64,000 bases of DNA, taken from the NCBI RefSeq assembly GCF_003203515.1, contig NZ_BGNG01000005.1:186001-250000 (forward strand). The letters run 5' to 3'. A program made the position numbers and the translations under genes. Origin of the DNA: Glaciecola sp. KUL10. GTDB taxonomy: Bacteria; Pseudomonadota; Gammaproteobacteria; Enterobacterales; Alteromonadaceae. This document shows positions 6,930 to 16,708 of this stretch, one piece after another. Each line of letters starts with the position of its first letter. The stretch's first letter is position 1. The notes beneath the pieces are model-generated. The model had not been told where the DNA came from. It searched no databases and saw nothing but the letters and a program-made list of their open reading frames with translations.

Positions 6930-9461
6930 ATGCGCTTTTCTCAACACCCTTTCTTGAATATATTAATGCAAAGCTATCGCTCGCAAGGTTTTGCTGTCTT
7001 CATGTTGATTAGTTCATTAGTCGTTGCATGCGCCGGTCTCAGTGCAGTGTTAATTATTAATCAAAGCGCTAAGCAGAGCTATTCAAGTAATCAACAATAC
7101 TTCGTGCCCAATGTGACTCACAACATCAGTGCACGCACCAACGCAAGTCCACTCACAAAAGCCGATTATTCGATGTTGCGGCAAAATGGCTTCACTCAAG
7201 TGGTTGCCATCGCTCAACGTCGCTCTCATGTTTATTTGAACGATGAGCGTAAGTCTTTACGGGCAATCGATTTTACAGGTGTCGATAGTTCGGCGCTGAT
7301 AAGCTTGACGCCTAACACATCGCTTATGTTAGATGGTGACAGCCAAGCAAGTACAGAGCGCTTTGGTTTTGGTGCAAACAACCTAATCAACTACGAACTC
7401 AGCGCATTTGCTCACCCAACGTTGATCGAATCGTTAGACCTTCCTTCTGACTATGATGGTCAACTAGTTGGCTCTGAAAAGGAGTTACTGCCCAAGTTAA
7501 TTGCCCTAGAAGCTGACTTTTTAGGGAATGATGTTGTAATGGATATGTCAGTGTTTTATACCACCTTTCCACAAGCGAACTTAAGTCGCTTACTTGTGGT
7601 GGGGGAGTTATCCAACCAAGCACGCTCACGCTTAACTGAATTGCTACCTGCCCACTTGGCCTTATCGGCTATCAATCAAGCAGATCAAGGCGAGTTGACT
7701 AAGTCGTTTCACCTAAACTTGCTGGCCATGGCACTTTTGATGTTCGCGGTGTGCTTGTTTATTGTTTTGAATGCCGCACAACTATTGCTTAATAAACGCA
7801 TGCCTTGGTTAAAAGTGTGCCGGCAAATCGGGATTGGCCGCTGGGTGATGATTCGTTATCAGCTGCTTGAAATCATCTGTTTAGGTGCACTAGCTTGCTT
7901 CATTGGTGTATTTATTGGCGCACAACTCGCGTTATTGGTTTCACCTGCAGTGCAAGCAACGATTGAAGGGCTTTATCAAGTTCAAGTGGGCTTTGGCAGC
8001 ATTTCGTTTATTAGCTTGTTTTTAAAGGTCTACGGCATCAGTTTAGTCGGCTTGGTATTAGCATTTTTAGTCCCGCTTCAACAAATGAATCAGCGCTTAT
8101 CTCAAAAAAATATTGTCGATATTTCTTGGCGCAACCCCTTTAAGCAAATGCTAGTTTTTGTTGGACTGGCGTTTACATTAATCATTTTTACGGGCCTATT
8201 ATTCACATATTCAGCACAACTAAGTGTGCTTTTAATTGCAACGGCGGCGCTAATTTTAGCGGGTTGTGGCGTGTTATTAGGTATTTTCCCATACGTACTA
8301 ACACTGTGCGCTAAATTGGTTCCCGAACGGTTTATCCTGCTCAAAGTCAGTGTCAGCCAAAGTTTAAGCCTTTCAACCAAAACCAAGGTTGCCTGCTGCG
8401 CATTTTTTATCGCCGCCACGAGTAACATCGGTATGAACTTGATGGTAGATAGTTTCAGAGGGGCAACTGATAACTGGTTAACTCAGCGATTAGCTTCTGA
8501 TCATTATTTGTATTACAACGGCGATATTGATTTAGTCGGCGAATTTAAAAAGTCTACGATCGATGGTGTTCAAATTATACCTCGTTACGAACATAGCATT
8601 GAATTTAACAATCAACAGATACCTACATTCAGCTACCCAAGTACACCTACTATGCAAAAAGCTTTGGTGTTTGAATCGGTACGCACTGACGTTTGGCAAG
8701 ACTTTGAACTGGGCAAAGGTGTCTTCATCAATCAGCAATTTTCAATACGAGAAGGATTGAAAGTTGGCGACAGTATTAATTTAAATTTTCCTTTCGTTGA
8801 CGATTACACCATCTTTGGTGTGATTTATGATTATGGCAACCCCAGTGCACAAATTCTGTTTTCACTTAATGTGTTTGAAAGCTATCAAGAGCAAGTATTC
8901 AAGAGTACAATTTTTGCTATTAATGGCTTAAATAAAACACCCTCAACACTAAGTGAATTTAAAACATGGTTAAGCAGTCATGATATCGAAGAACAACGCC
9001 AACTTTTAGAAACCCAAGCACTGCTAACCCTATCCATGGAAACCTTCGACCGCACATTTATTATTACCGATGGCTTAAATATCGTGACTCTACTGGTGTC
9101 TGCATTATCATTGGCCTGTGCAATCATAGTGCTGATGGATGATTCGAGACCTCAGCGGATGTTGCTACGAAGCTTTGGGGTGAGTACATTTAAAAATCAG
9201 CTCTTAGCTTATTCTCAATATTTAGTGTTATGCATTGTCGCCTTGGCACTTGCCACCCCATTTGGCATTTTGCTTAGCTGGGTACTGATCTATGAGATTA
9301 ATTATCAAGCATTTCAATGGACCTATCCTCTACAGATCAATTGGTTAAAATTAATAAATGTCTATTGGCTTAGCCTGCTCGTGGTCAGCCTTGTTATTTT
9401 ACTGCCAATTATTCGCATGGCTAAACGCCCATTGATTGAAGATATAAGGCTGTTGAACTAA
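6930..9461 (+). CDS. ABC transporter permease, FtsX family (AttF/AttG-like, fused)
   Basis: 843-aa inner-membrane permease. One N-terminal helix (about 18-45) is followed by a periplasmic domain of roughly 200 residues. A block of helices then occurs at about 260-500, a second periplasmic domain at about 510-710, and three final helices with an FtsX-like end. This doubled layout equals two FtsX-type permeases in one chain, so a homodimeric partner is not needed. Partner of the ATPase encoded just upstream. Stop and next start overlap by one base (TAATG at 9459-9463), indicating coupling to the lipocalin-like gene. It probably handles a hydrophobic envelope substrate; this is inference. Confidence 0.88.
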   Translation: MRFSQHPFLNILMQSYRSQGFAVFMLISSLVVACAGLSAVLIINQSAKQSYSSNQQYFVPNVTHNISARTNASPLTKADYSMLRQNGFTQVVAIAQRRSHVYLNDERKSLRAIDFTGVDSSALISLTPNTSLMLDGDSQASTERFGFGANNLINYELSAFAHPTLIESLDLPSDYDGQLVGSEKELLPKLIALEADFLGNDVVMDMSVFYTTFPQANLSRLLVVGELSNQARSRLTELLPAHLALSAINQADQGELTKSFHLNLLAMALLMFAVCLFIVLNAAQLLLNKRMPWLKVCRQIGIGRWVMIRYQLLEIICLGALACFIGVFIGAQLALLVSPAVQATIEGLYQVQVGFGSISFISLFLKVYGISLVGLVLAFLVPLQQMNQRLSQKNIVDISWRNPFKQMLVFVGLAFTLIIFTGLLFTYSAQLSVLLIATAALILAGCGVLLGIFPYVLTLCAKLVPERFILLKVSVSQSLSLSTKTKVACCAFFIAATSNIGMNLMVDSFRGATDNWLTQRLASDHYLYYNGDIDLVGEFKKSTIDGVQIIPRYEHSIEFNNQQIPTFSYPSTPTMQKALVFESVRTDVWQDFELGKGVFINQQFSIREGLKVGDSINLNFPFVDDYTIFGVIYDYGNPSAQILFSLNVFESYQEQVFKSTIFAINGLNKTPSTLSEFKTWLSSHDIEEQRQLLETQALLTLSMETFDRTFIITDGLNIVTLLVSALSLACAIIVLMDDSRPQRMLLRSFGVSTFKNQLLAYSQYLVLCIVALALATPFGILLSWVLIYEINYQAFQWTYPLQINWLKLINVYWLSLLVVSLVILLPIIRMAKRPLIEDIRLLN

Positions 9462-10561
9462 TGACGAGAAATGCCTGTAAGTTAGTTTTATCAATAGCTT
9501 TATTAGTCATTGTGTTAAGCGCTAAACTAGTGAGCGCACAACAACCGATGCTCGATCCGAATTTGGTCGCGCAATCCGGTAAAAAAGTCACTGAAGACTA
9601 TCAAATTTCATTTCCCAAAGACCATTACGCCCATCCAGATTTTGACATTGAATGGTGGTATTTAACCTCTAATCTAGAAGACACCCAGGGCAACCAATAC
9701 GCCTTGCAGTTCACCCTATTTAGATTTAGAACAGGGCAAGCTGAGAATAATTGGGACGACGGGCAAGCTTATATGGGGCATGCCTCTATTCATGCAGGCG
9801 ACCAGCATTGGTTTACGGAAAAGTTCGCCAAGGGCGGCGTTGGGAATGCAGGTGTCACCGCCAAACCGTTTACTGCATTTATTGATGATTGGCTCTGGCA
9901 AGCTGATGTTCAACCAATAGATGATATGTTTCCATCACGACTACGCTTTTCAGCTGCTTCAACCGATGACGTAAATCAATCTGCCAGTGCTGATTTAATG
10001 CTAGATAGTCAGCAAGCATACGTGCTTCACGGTGAGCAAGGTTACAGCATTAAATCGGGCAACCAACAGCATGCTTCTTATTATTATAGTCAGCCTTTTA
10101 TAAAAGTCTCGGGGTCGCTTTTGCTCGAAGACAACGAAATAGAAGTGAGCGGCAATGCATGGTTTGATCATGAATGGACCTCTCAATTGATCGACCAACA
10201 AACCGTTGGCTGGGATTGGTTTTCAATTCATTTAGATAACGGAGATAAACTCATGGCATTTGTCATGAGGCTTGATGGGCAGCAGGACTATGCAACGGGT
10301 ACTTATATTGCTCAAAATGGTGACCAACGTGTATTGTTGCCTCATGAAATTTCGATTAACGCAATTCGATCAGAAAAAGTTAACGGTACAACTATCCCGC
10401 TTGAATGGTCTTTGAGGATACCCTCTAAGAATATTGACATCATCACTAAGACGACCAAAGATGACCAATTTAACCCTGCGAGATTTTCATACTACGAGGG
10501 CAGTATTCAAGTCTCAGGTTCGCACAAGGGAATTGGCTTCATGGAACTCACGGGCTATTAA
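9461..10561 (+). CDS. AttH/CrtC-family lipocalin-like secreted protein
   Basis: 366-aa protein with an N-terminal signal peptide (hydrophobic stretch about residues 10-25, ending VSAQ). The mature part begins near the family hallmark FPKDHYAHPDFDIEWWYLT, then GHASIHAGDQHWF and, later, NAWFDHEW. These are conserved in the CrtC carotenoid hydratase/AttH lipocalin-like family (also called predicted secreted hydrolases). No carotenoid genes are nearby, so an AttH-type role with the ABC permease is favoured: binding or processing a hydrophobic molecule in the periplasm. Last gene of the operon. Confidence 0.87.
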   Translation: MTRNACKLVLSIALLVIVLSAKLVSAQQPMLDPNLVAQSGKKVTEDYQISFPKDHYAHPDFDIEWWYLTSNLEDTQGNQYALQFTLFRFRTGQAENNWDDGQAYMGHASIHAGDQHWFTEKFAKGGVGNAGVTAKPFTAFIDDWLWQADVQPIDDMFPSRLRFSAASTDDVNQSASADLMLDSQQAYVLHGEQGYSIKSGNQQHASYYYSQPFIKVSGSLLLEDNEIEVSGNAWFDHEWTSQLIDQQTVGWDWFSIHLDNGDKLMAFVMRLDGQQDYATGTYIAQNGDQRVLLPHEISINAIRSEKVNGTTIPLEWSLRIPSKNIDIITKTTKDDQFNPARFSYYEGSIQVSGSHKGIGFMELTGY

Positions 10562-10655
10562 TAACTTGCTAATGATTGAGTAGAGCAAGCTGTGCATTTA
10601 ATTTTGATTGCTTTTCTTGTACCCTGAAGACGTTCAACAATGATACGGATAACCA

Positions 10656-11186
10656 GTGAATAGAAGAAACTTTTTGAAAACATCTGCAATAGGGATTGCT
10701 TGTACTGGTGTGGCAACTACCATTGCTTGGCAATTGATTCCAGTGGCGAATGAGCCGCTAAGCATTAGTAAAAGCCTAGAAAAACTCGTTATCGTAGAAA
10801 AGATACTTCCTGATATGACGGGAGAATGGAACCTTGCTCAAACACTCATGCACTGCGCACAAAGTGTTGACTACTCAATAGACGGGTATCCAGAACATAA
10901 ATCAGACTTTTTTAAGGCAAGCGCGGGCGCGATTGCCTTTCATGCATTTAAATCCAAAGGGCAAATGAAACACAATTTAAGTGAGCCCATCCCAGGTGCG
11001 CCTCAGATCAGTAAGAACCAAAATGTGGAAGCTGCGATTGAAGCTTTCAGGCTTTCGCTTATTCGCTTTCAATCCCACAATGGCCCATTGCTACCCCATT
11101 TTGCGTACGGAAAGTTAAGTAAATCTGATTATGAAAAAGCACATGCGATGCACCTTAATAATCATATGCTTGAAATGTTATTATAA
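10656..11186 (+). CDS. DUF1569 domain protein with Tat-like signal
   Basis: 176-aa protein starting at a GTG. The N-terminus (NRRNFLKTSAIGIACTG) has the twin-Arg motif and hydrophobic core of a Tat signal. The body matches DUF1569: GEWNLAQTLMHCAQSVDYSIDGYP, a central helical region and a His-containing C-terminal helix (MHLNNHM). DUF1569 proteins have a DinB-like four-helix fold with a likely metal site built from such His residues. Single gene, 94 bases after the AttH-like gene. Function unknown; export of a folded, metal-containing protein is inferred. Confidence 0.82.
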   Translation: MNRRNFLKTSAIGIACTGVATTIAWQLIPVANEPLSISKSLEKLVIVEKILPDMTGEWNLAQTLMHCAQSVDYSIDGYPEHKSDFFKASAGAIAFHAFKSKGQMKHNLSEPIPGAPQISKNQNVEAAIEAFRLSLIRFQSHNGPLLPHFAYGKLSKSDYEKAHAMHLNNHMLEMLL

Positions 11187-11262
11187 GCTTTTTATGGTGT
11201 AACTAATCTTAGTCACGCCGATTCTAACCTTATTTACAAAACAATACGCTCGACGTTTGTAT

Positions 11263-11691
11263 TCACCGTTGATTAAAGAGACAAAAACCAAACCAGCCAG
11301 CTGTGGCTGAACAAGCTGTTAAAAATGTCCCCCATATCCAATCTGTCAGCATAATCGTTAAGCTAAAACCTTCTAGGATGCTGTAGTTGGTTAGATTATA
11401 AGCACCATAAGCAGCTAGCCCCAGTAATGCACCATCTAAGCTGGCATAAAACCAAGGCTTTTGTTTATTTGCTATTACGGCCAATACCATCGTCACAAAA
11501 CCATACATTAAATAAAAGACGAGCCACGGCCATGTAATAAACTCATCTCGTAACATTCCTTTCATTTCACTTTGATAACTATCCACGGCTAACCAACCGA
11601 GCCAAATAGCGTCCAAAAAGGCAAAACATAGCAAAATGAATAGATACGCAGAACAAATTTGCCCGAAGTGGCGTTTAATTTTATTAATCAT
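11263..11691 (-). CDS. DUF2177 family inner-membrane protein
   Basis: 142-aa membrane protein with four predicted helices. Family features are FLDAIWLGWLAVDSY in the first helix region, the central AAYGAYNLTNYSILEGF and the closing TDWIWGTFLTACSA. Function of the family is unknown. It lies 22 bases downstream of the alkaline phosphatase gene on the same strand and may share its transcript. Confidence 0.85.
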   Translation of the reverse strand: MINKIKRHFGQICSAYLFILLCFAFLDAIWLGWLAVDSYQSEMKGMLRDEFITWPWLVFYLMYGFVTMVLAVIANKQKPWFYASLDGALLGLAAYGAYNLTNYSILEGFSLTIMLTDWIWGTFLTACSATAGWFGFCLFNQR

Positions 11692-11713
11692 TGCGACGAA
11701 ACATCAGGATGCA

Positions 11714-13069
11714 TTACTTCTCTAGCAAATCAAAAATCTTAGAGGCAATATCGATATTATCCATATTGCCTAGGAAGTTATCAGCGCCTTTGCCAAAGGC
11801 AAATACTTCCACATCAACGCCTGTATGACCAGAAGTTGTCCATCCAGTATTTGTACGTTCGTCGATAATTGTTTTTAATACGGCCTCGACGGCACGACTC
11901 TTCATGCCCTGTTCAATCGCCGCAATTCGATTTTGTTCATCTGTGTTGAGTTCAAAACCGAACTTGCTCTCTACGAATGCGACTCGATCATCTTGCTCAA
12001 ACAACTTTGAAGCAATGTAACTTGTTGAAGCGGTCATATTGTGCAAGAACTCAGGAGACCAACGGTACTCACCTTTTGCACCAATCGTTAAGCCGCCCGT
12101 ACTATGATCTGCGGTCAAAACGACCAAGGTGTCAGGGTTTTCTTTAACATATTCCTTTAACAAAAGAATACTCGCCTCTAGGTCAGCCATCTCATACATT
12201 GCCGAAGCAATATCATTGCCGTGACCGGCCCAATCGACCTGACTTGCTTCAACAAGCAGGAAAAAACCATTTGGGTTTTCCAAGTGCTTTAGCGCATGCT
12301 TTGTTAACGTTGATAACCGAGTCTGAGAACTGTCATCTAATGCTCGTGGCAAACCCATGTTGGCAAACAGACCAAGTGTAGCCTTACCTGTTTCAAGTGA
12401 ATCCAAGGCTTCATAAGAGTCAGCATATTGATATCCAAGAGATTTAAACTCCTCAACTAAATTTCGATCTTCCCTCAAAAAGTAGTCCCAACCGCCACCG
12501 AGCATAACATCCGCTTTTGGCATGCCGTTTAGGCGATCATCTAAGAAGCTGTCGGCGATTTGATTGTAATTCCGTCTTGATTCATTGTGAGCGATATAGG
12601 CAGCTGGGGTAGCATGCACAATTTGAGATGTCACCGCTACACCTGTTTTCATCCCTTGCGTTTTCGCTCGGTGTAAAACTGTTTCAACAGGTTTCTTATT
12701 GACGTCTAGACCAATTGCACCGTTATACGTTTTAACGCCCGCCGCAAGCGAGGTTGCGCTAGCTGCTGAATCAGTAACCAAACCAGAAACAGAAGCAGGA
12801 TAAGTGCGAGCGGTTCCAGTCAAAATAGAGTCCAGTGCAGTTTCTTCGATAATACTGGTATTTGGGTCGTCTTTAAAATAGCGATAGGCAGTTGTATAGG
12901 CTGGCCCCATGCCGTCTGCTACAACCATAATAATATTTTGCGGCTTATTTGCTTCAGCTTGAGTATTTGAGACTACCACATTGGAACTTGAACATGCCGA
13001 TAGGGTAAACCCGCATGCAATAACACCAAGGGCAATTTTATGCCTTAAAAACATTTTGAGAGAATTCAT
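11714..13069 (-). CDS. alkaline phosphatase, lipoprotein (PhoA superfamily)
   Basis: 451-aa phosphomonoesterase of the alkaline phosphatase family. The start at 13069 is chosen because it yields a clean lipoprotein signal with lipobox LSAC; an ATG further upstream gives an implausible extra hydrophobic leader. Metal and active-site features follow: MVVADGMG (Asp ligand), VTDSAASATSLAAG with the nucleophilic Ser after Asp, HATPAAYIAH, VEASQVDWAGHGND, TADHSTGG and SGHTGVDV (His ligand). Probably anchored on the periplasmic or outer surface to release phosphate from organic esters. It diverges from isocitrate lyase. No Pho box was identified by eye. Confidence 0.92.
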   Translation of the reverse strand: MNSLKMFLRHKIALGVIACGFTLSACSSSNVVVSNTQAEANKPQNIIMVVADGMGPAYTTAYRYFKDDPNTSIIEETALDSILTGTARTYPASVSGLVTDSAASATSLAAGVKTYNGAIGLDVNKKPVETVLHRAKTQGMKTGVAVTSQIVHATPAAYIAHNESRRNYNQIADSFLDDRLNGMPKADVMLGGGWDYFLREDRNLVEEFKSLGYQYADSYEALDSLETGKATLGLFANMGLPRALDDSSQTRLSTLTKHALKHLENPNGFFLLVEASQVDWAGHGNDIASAMYEMADLEASILLLKEYVKENPDTLVVLTADHSTGGLTIGAKGEYRWSPEFLHNMTASTSYIASKLFEQDDRVAFVESKFGFELNTDEQNRIAAIEQGMKSRAVEAVLKTIIDERTNTGWTTSGHTGVDVEVFAFGKGADNFLGNMDNIDIASKIFDLLEK

Positions 13070-13489
13070 GAAAATCAATCCGTATAGCTTTTCGATAAAT
13101 TTAAAAGCATAAGTATACACCGCTAAAAGCGATATTAAATTAAGTTCGCCACACAAACGTTTTATTTTCATATTTAGGCGTCAAACAAAAACGATATCAA
13201 TTGATTTTTTATGGTTATCAAGACGTTTTTTACACTAAACAATTGCGTTATTTTTTATTTCCCAGTTTTAGCGTGTTTATGAATTGTAAGCAAAACCAAG
13301 CAATTGCTGCGCCCGCAGCAAAAAATCAAACCCATACCAACATAACATTCACGCCATGAATACCTGAAATGCATTATATACACTTTATTTATTAAATTTG
13401 TTTACTTAATCTGTAATCAGACAACAGGCATTACATTAACTTTACAAATGTCTTACAAGCACACAGCAAGTAACAAGAGGAAATTAACT
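13070..13489. other. divergent regulatory region between alkaline phosphatase and isocitrate lyase
   Basis: 420 AT-rich bases without a gene. It contains CATAACATTCACG at 13341-13353 (repeated upstream of malate synthase, listed separately), GCATTATATAC at about 13371, which could include a -10 box, and a good ribosome binding site (AAGAGGA) for the ATG at 13490. Confidence 0.5.
13341..13365 (+). promoter_or_regulatory. putative shared operator of the glyoxylate genes, aceA copy
   Basis: CATAACATTCACG (13341-13353) recurs exactly at 16545-16557 upstream of malate synthase G. Here it runs into an inverted repeat, ATTCA-CGCCA-TGAAT, compatible with a LysR-type T-N11-A site. Binding by the LysR protein encoded between the two enzyme genes is inferred. 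Confidence 0.45.
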
Positions 13490-15091
13490 ATGTCACAATA
13501 TCAACAAGACATTCAGCAGTTCAGTGATTTAAAAGCAGCTCAAGGTTCTGCTTGGAATGCAATTAGCCCCGAGTACGCAGCGCGTATGAAAGCGCAAAAT
13601 CGTTTTAAAACAGGTTTAGATATCGCAAAATACACTGCAGGTATCATGCGCAAAGACATGGCTGATTACGATGGTGATTCGAGTCAATACACGCAGTCTC
13701 TTGGGTGCTGGCATGGTTTTATCGGCCAACAAAAAATGCTAGCGGTTAAAAAGCATCAAGGTACAACTAATAAAAGCTATTTGTATTTGTCTGGTTGGAT
13801 GGTCGCAGCCTTGCGTTCGGAGTTTGGACCTCTTCCTGATCAATCTATGCACGAAAAAACAAGTGTTCCCGCACTAATTGAAGAGCTTTATACTTTTTTA
13901 CGCCAAGCAGATGCTCGAGAATTAGGAAACCTTTTCAGTCAGCTAGACGAAGCAAAATCAAAAGGCGAGAGCATCGCTGACATTCAGAGCAAAATCGATA
14001 ATTTCGAAACCCATATAGTGCCTATCATTGCGGATATCGATGCTGGCTTCGGAAACGAAGAAGCCACTTATTTGTTAGCTAAAAAAATGATTGAAGCTGG
14101 CGCATGTTGTATCCAGATTGAAAACCAGGTTTCTGATGCAAAACAATGTGGTCACCAGGACGGCAAGGTAACAGTACCTCATGAAGATTTTTTAGCCAAA
14201 ATCAATGCTGTTAGATATGCATTTTTAGAGTTGGGAGTTGATGACGGGGTTATCGTTGCCCGCACTGACTCATTGGGTGCAGGTTTAACACAAAAGATTC
14301 CGGTATCACAATCTGAAAGCGACTTAGCTGCACAATACAATGCGTTTTTAGAAACAACTCCTGTGGATTCCATTAGTGATTTATCCGAGGGCGATACAGT
14401 GATGAAATTAGACGGGCAACTAGTAAAACCCGTTCGCTTGCCAAACGGATTGTACAAATTCAAAGATGACACAGGCTTTGATCGCGTTGTATTGGACTGT
14501 ATCACATCGCTGCAAAATGGCGCTGACTTGCTTTGGATTGAAACTGAAAAGCCGCACGTTGGCCAAATCGGTGCAATGGTTGACGAAATCAGAAAGACTT
14601 GTCCCAATGCTAAGTTGGTTTATAACAACTCTCCTTCGTTTAACTGGACACTTAATTTCCGTCAACAAGTGTTTGATGCATGGGAGGTGGCTGGGAAAGA
14701 TACCAGTGGCTACGACCGCACCGCATTGATGTCTGCAATATATGATGACAGTGATTTAGCACTTGAGGCTGATGAAAAAGTGAGAACGTTCCAAGCAGAC
14801 GCAGCTAGAGAAGCGGGCATATTCCATCACTTAATTACACTGCCGACTTATCATACTGCAGCCTTGTCTACTGATAATCTAGCTAAAGGATACTTTGGTG
14901 ATGAAGGCATGCTTGCCTACGTGAAAGGTGTGCAACGTCAAGAACTCCGTCAAGGACTTGCGTGTGTGAAACACCAAGCGATGGCTGGTTCAGATCTAGG
15001 GGATACCCATAAAGAATACTTCTCTGGTGAGCAAGCACTTAAAGCATCTGGCGAAGATAATACAATGAATCAATTTGACGTGGTCGCTTAA
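13490..15091 (+). CDS. aceA: isocitrate lyase
   Basis: 533-aa cytosolic enzyme that splits isocitrate into glyoxylate and succinate, the first step of the glyoxylate shunt. The active-site region is SDAKQCGHQDGKVTVPHEDF with catalytic Cys at about residue 220. ADIDAGFGNEEATY supplies metal-binding Asp residues, and LGCWHGFIGQQ and NNSPSFNWT lie further along. The KQCGHQDGK form and length match the longer isocitrate lyase subtype of Pseudomonas and marine gammaproteobacteria rather than the E. coli type. The ATG at 13490, behind AAGAGGA, is preferred over the ATG at 13448. A terminator follows at 15137. A LysR regulator and malate synthase G lie downstream. Confidence 0.96.
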   Translation: MSQYQQDIQQFSDLKAAQGSAWNAISPEYAARMKAQNRFKTGLDIAKYTAGIMRKDMADYDGDSSQYTQSLGCWHGFIGQQKMLAVKKHQGTTNKSYLYLSGWMVAALRSEFGPLPDQSMHEKTSVPALIEELYTFLRQADARELGNLFSQLDEAKSKGESIADIQSKIDNFETHIVPIIADIDAGFGNEEATYLLAKKMIEAGACCIQIENQVSDAKQCGHQDGKVTVPHEDFLAKINAVRYAFLELGVDDGVIVARTDSLGAGLTQKIPVSQSESDLAAQYNAFLETTPVDSISDLSEGDTVMKLDGQLVKPVRLPNGLYKFKDDTGFDRVVLDCITSLQNGADLLWIETEKPHVGQIGAMVDEIRKTCPNAKLVYNNSPSFNWTLNFRQQVFDAWEVAGKDTSGYDRTALMSAIYDDSDLALEADEKVRTFQADAAREAGIFHHLITLPTYHTAALSTDNLAKGYFGDEGMLAYVKGVQRQELRQGLACVKHQAMAGSDLGDTHKEYFSGEQALKASGEDNTMNQFDVVA

Positions 15092-15136
15092 ACACTATTG
15101 CACCATTGAAATCGTTTTTAAATGACTCTTGTTCAG

Positions 15137-15160
15137 CGCCCTTCGGGGCGTTTTTTATTT
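15137..15160 (+). terminator. rho-independent terminator after isocitrate lyase
   Basis: Stem CGCCC, loop TTCG, stem GGGCG, then a run of six T. It lies 46 bases after the aceA stop, so the LysR gene is transcribed separately. Confidence 0.9.
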
Positions 15161-15404
15161 CTCTCCCCATTCAAAAGCCAGTATTTTACCCAAGCACTTC
15201 ATTGCAAAGACTTAAATCGCATTCATTAAACTTATGGATTTAAAATAAATAGTAATTAAATTAATACTTAAGAATTCAATAAGTCTTTGAATTTTATTTG
15301 ATATGTATCAATAGCGCTAAAAAGTAATACCAAAGAAGTACCTGTTTTTTATATTTTTAATGATTATAATCACCAGCCTGAATAGCTTGGAAGGAAGTCG
15401 CGCG

Positions 15405-16349
15405 TTGAATATTGCTAAAGTTGATTTGAATTTACTGGTTTATTTAGATGTTCTCTTGCGTGAAGGTAGTGTGACCAAAGCAGCTAACCAGCTAAGCATT
15501 ACTCAGCCTGCAATGAGCAATGGTCTAAAACGTTTGCGAGATTTGTTTAAAGATCCACTTCTTGTGCGCACCAGCGACGGTATGACACCCACAAAAAGAG
15601 CATTAGAGCTTCAGCCGGTGATCCGCGACGTACTCGCTAAGCTTGAATCATCTATTCAACCCGAAACAGAATTTAATCCTAAAACAAGTCACCGCACATT
15701 CAGGATAATGACCAGCGATTATGCTGAGTCAACACTATTGCTTGAGTTGATTGGCCAACTTGCTGATTTAGCACCGAATATTACACTAGATTTGATTACG
15801 CCATCAGATGTGACTTTTCATGATGTTGAACAAGGAAAGGTCGACATGGCGATTAACCGTTTCGATGAGTTACCCTTGTCATTTCATCAAAAAGTAGTTT
15901 GGTATGATAGTTTTTCGTGTGTCATCGGCAGTGACCATCCTCAACGTCACAACTTCGATTTAGAAGCTTATTTAAATGGTCAGCATATCTGGGTGAGCAA
16001 AACTGGTTTTGGTGTGGGCGTCGGAATAGATCCAACAGAAGTGCAAAAATTAGGTTGGGTTGACGCTGAGTTAACTAAACTTGGCAAACAACGAGACATT
16101 AGAGTATTCACGCGCCACTATCATGCTGCACTTCAATTGACTAAGACACAAAATTTAATTGCCACCTTACCGACTAAAGCTGCCAAAATTTTTAAAGACG
16201 ATCCCAATATTGCTGTAGTTGATACCCCTTTTGATATTCCACCCATTGCATTGAAAATGGCTTGGAGCGCACTTCTGCACCATGATGCAGGACATATTTG
16301 GCTTAGACGCCTAATAAGTGATGTTGCAAATCAGATTGGTGATGTTTAA
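15405..16349 (+). CDS. LysR-family transcriptional regulator, glyoxylate-gene associated
   Basis: 314-aa LysR regulator. The N-terminal helix-turn-helix reads VDLNLLVYLDVLLREGSVTK then LSITQPAMSNGLKRL. The effector-binding domain spans about residues 90-300. The TTG at 15405 is selected because AAGGAAG lies seven bases upstream and the resulting N-terminus matches the usual LysR beginning; an ATG 15 codons earlier lacks a site. It sits between isocitrate lyase and malate synthase G on the same strand, flanked by its own spacers. A shared upstream motif of the two enzyme genes makes it the natural candidate regulator. The ligand is unknown. Confidence 0.9.
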   Translation: MNIAKVDLNLLVYLDVLLREGSVTKAANQLSITQPAMSNGLKRLRDLFKDPLLVRTSDGMTPTKRALELQPVIRDVLAKLESSIQPETEFNPKTSHRTFRIMTSDYAESTLLLELIGQLADLAPNITLDLITPSDVTFHDVEQGKVDMAINRFDELPLSFHQKVVWYDSFSCVIGSDHPQRHNFDLEAYLNGQHIWVSKTGFGVGVGIDPTEVQKLGWVDAELTKLGKQRDIRVFTRHYHAALQLTKTQNLIATLPTKAAKIFKDDPNIAVVDTPFDIPPIALKMAWSALLHHDAGHIWLRRLISDVANQIGDV

Positions 16350-16708
16350 CACTGCTTGCACTGCCCATTGTATCAAGAAGAAAACACTAATAGTGCCCAA
16401 TAAAAGTGGCGTTTAAATCAATAGCAGCCTTCTTTACAAGTAAGGGGCGCTATTTACCTCTTATATCCCAGCGTTACAACATGATAAAAACAAGCAAACT
16501 CTCGAAAATCAAAAACTGAAAGTCACACTGAAACCTTTCGACACCATAACATTCACGATATTTATGACAAGAATGCAAAGCATAAATTAAAAACAACATG
16601 CCTAGGGCATTATACTGATAACCCTAGCTCAATATTTTACAGAAATAAGCGTTTCTTTTTTGCATATGCAGCAAATTTACAAAACGCTAAGTTCAACGGG
16701 AGACAGTC
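16350..16708. other. intergenic region upstream of malate synthase G
   Basis: 359 bases without a gene. It contains the second CATAACATTCACG copy (16545-16557), GCATTATACT at about 16609 with a -10-like TATACT, and the ribosome binding site GGGAGA in front of the ATG at 16709. Confidence 0.5.
16545..16572 (+). promoter_or_regulatory. putative shared operator of the glyoxylate genes, glcB copy
   Basis: Exact 13-base match to the motif upstream of isocitrate lyase, CATAACATTCACG, followed by ATATTTATGA, which forms an imperfect inverted repeat with TTCA. It lies about 150 bases before the start codon, close to the 137-base spacing at aceA. Confidence 0.42.

Noticed and set aside
9461-10561. 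Carotenoid 1,2-hydratase (CrtC) as the function of the lipocalin-like protein
   Set aside because: No carotenoid genes are in the window and the ABC operon context fits AttH better.
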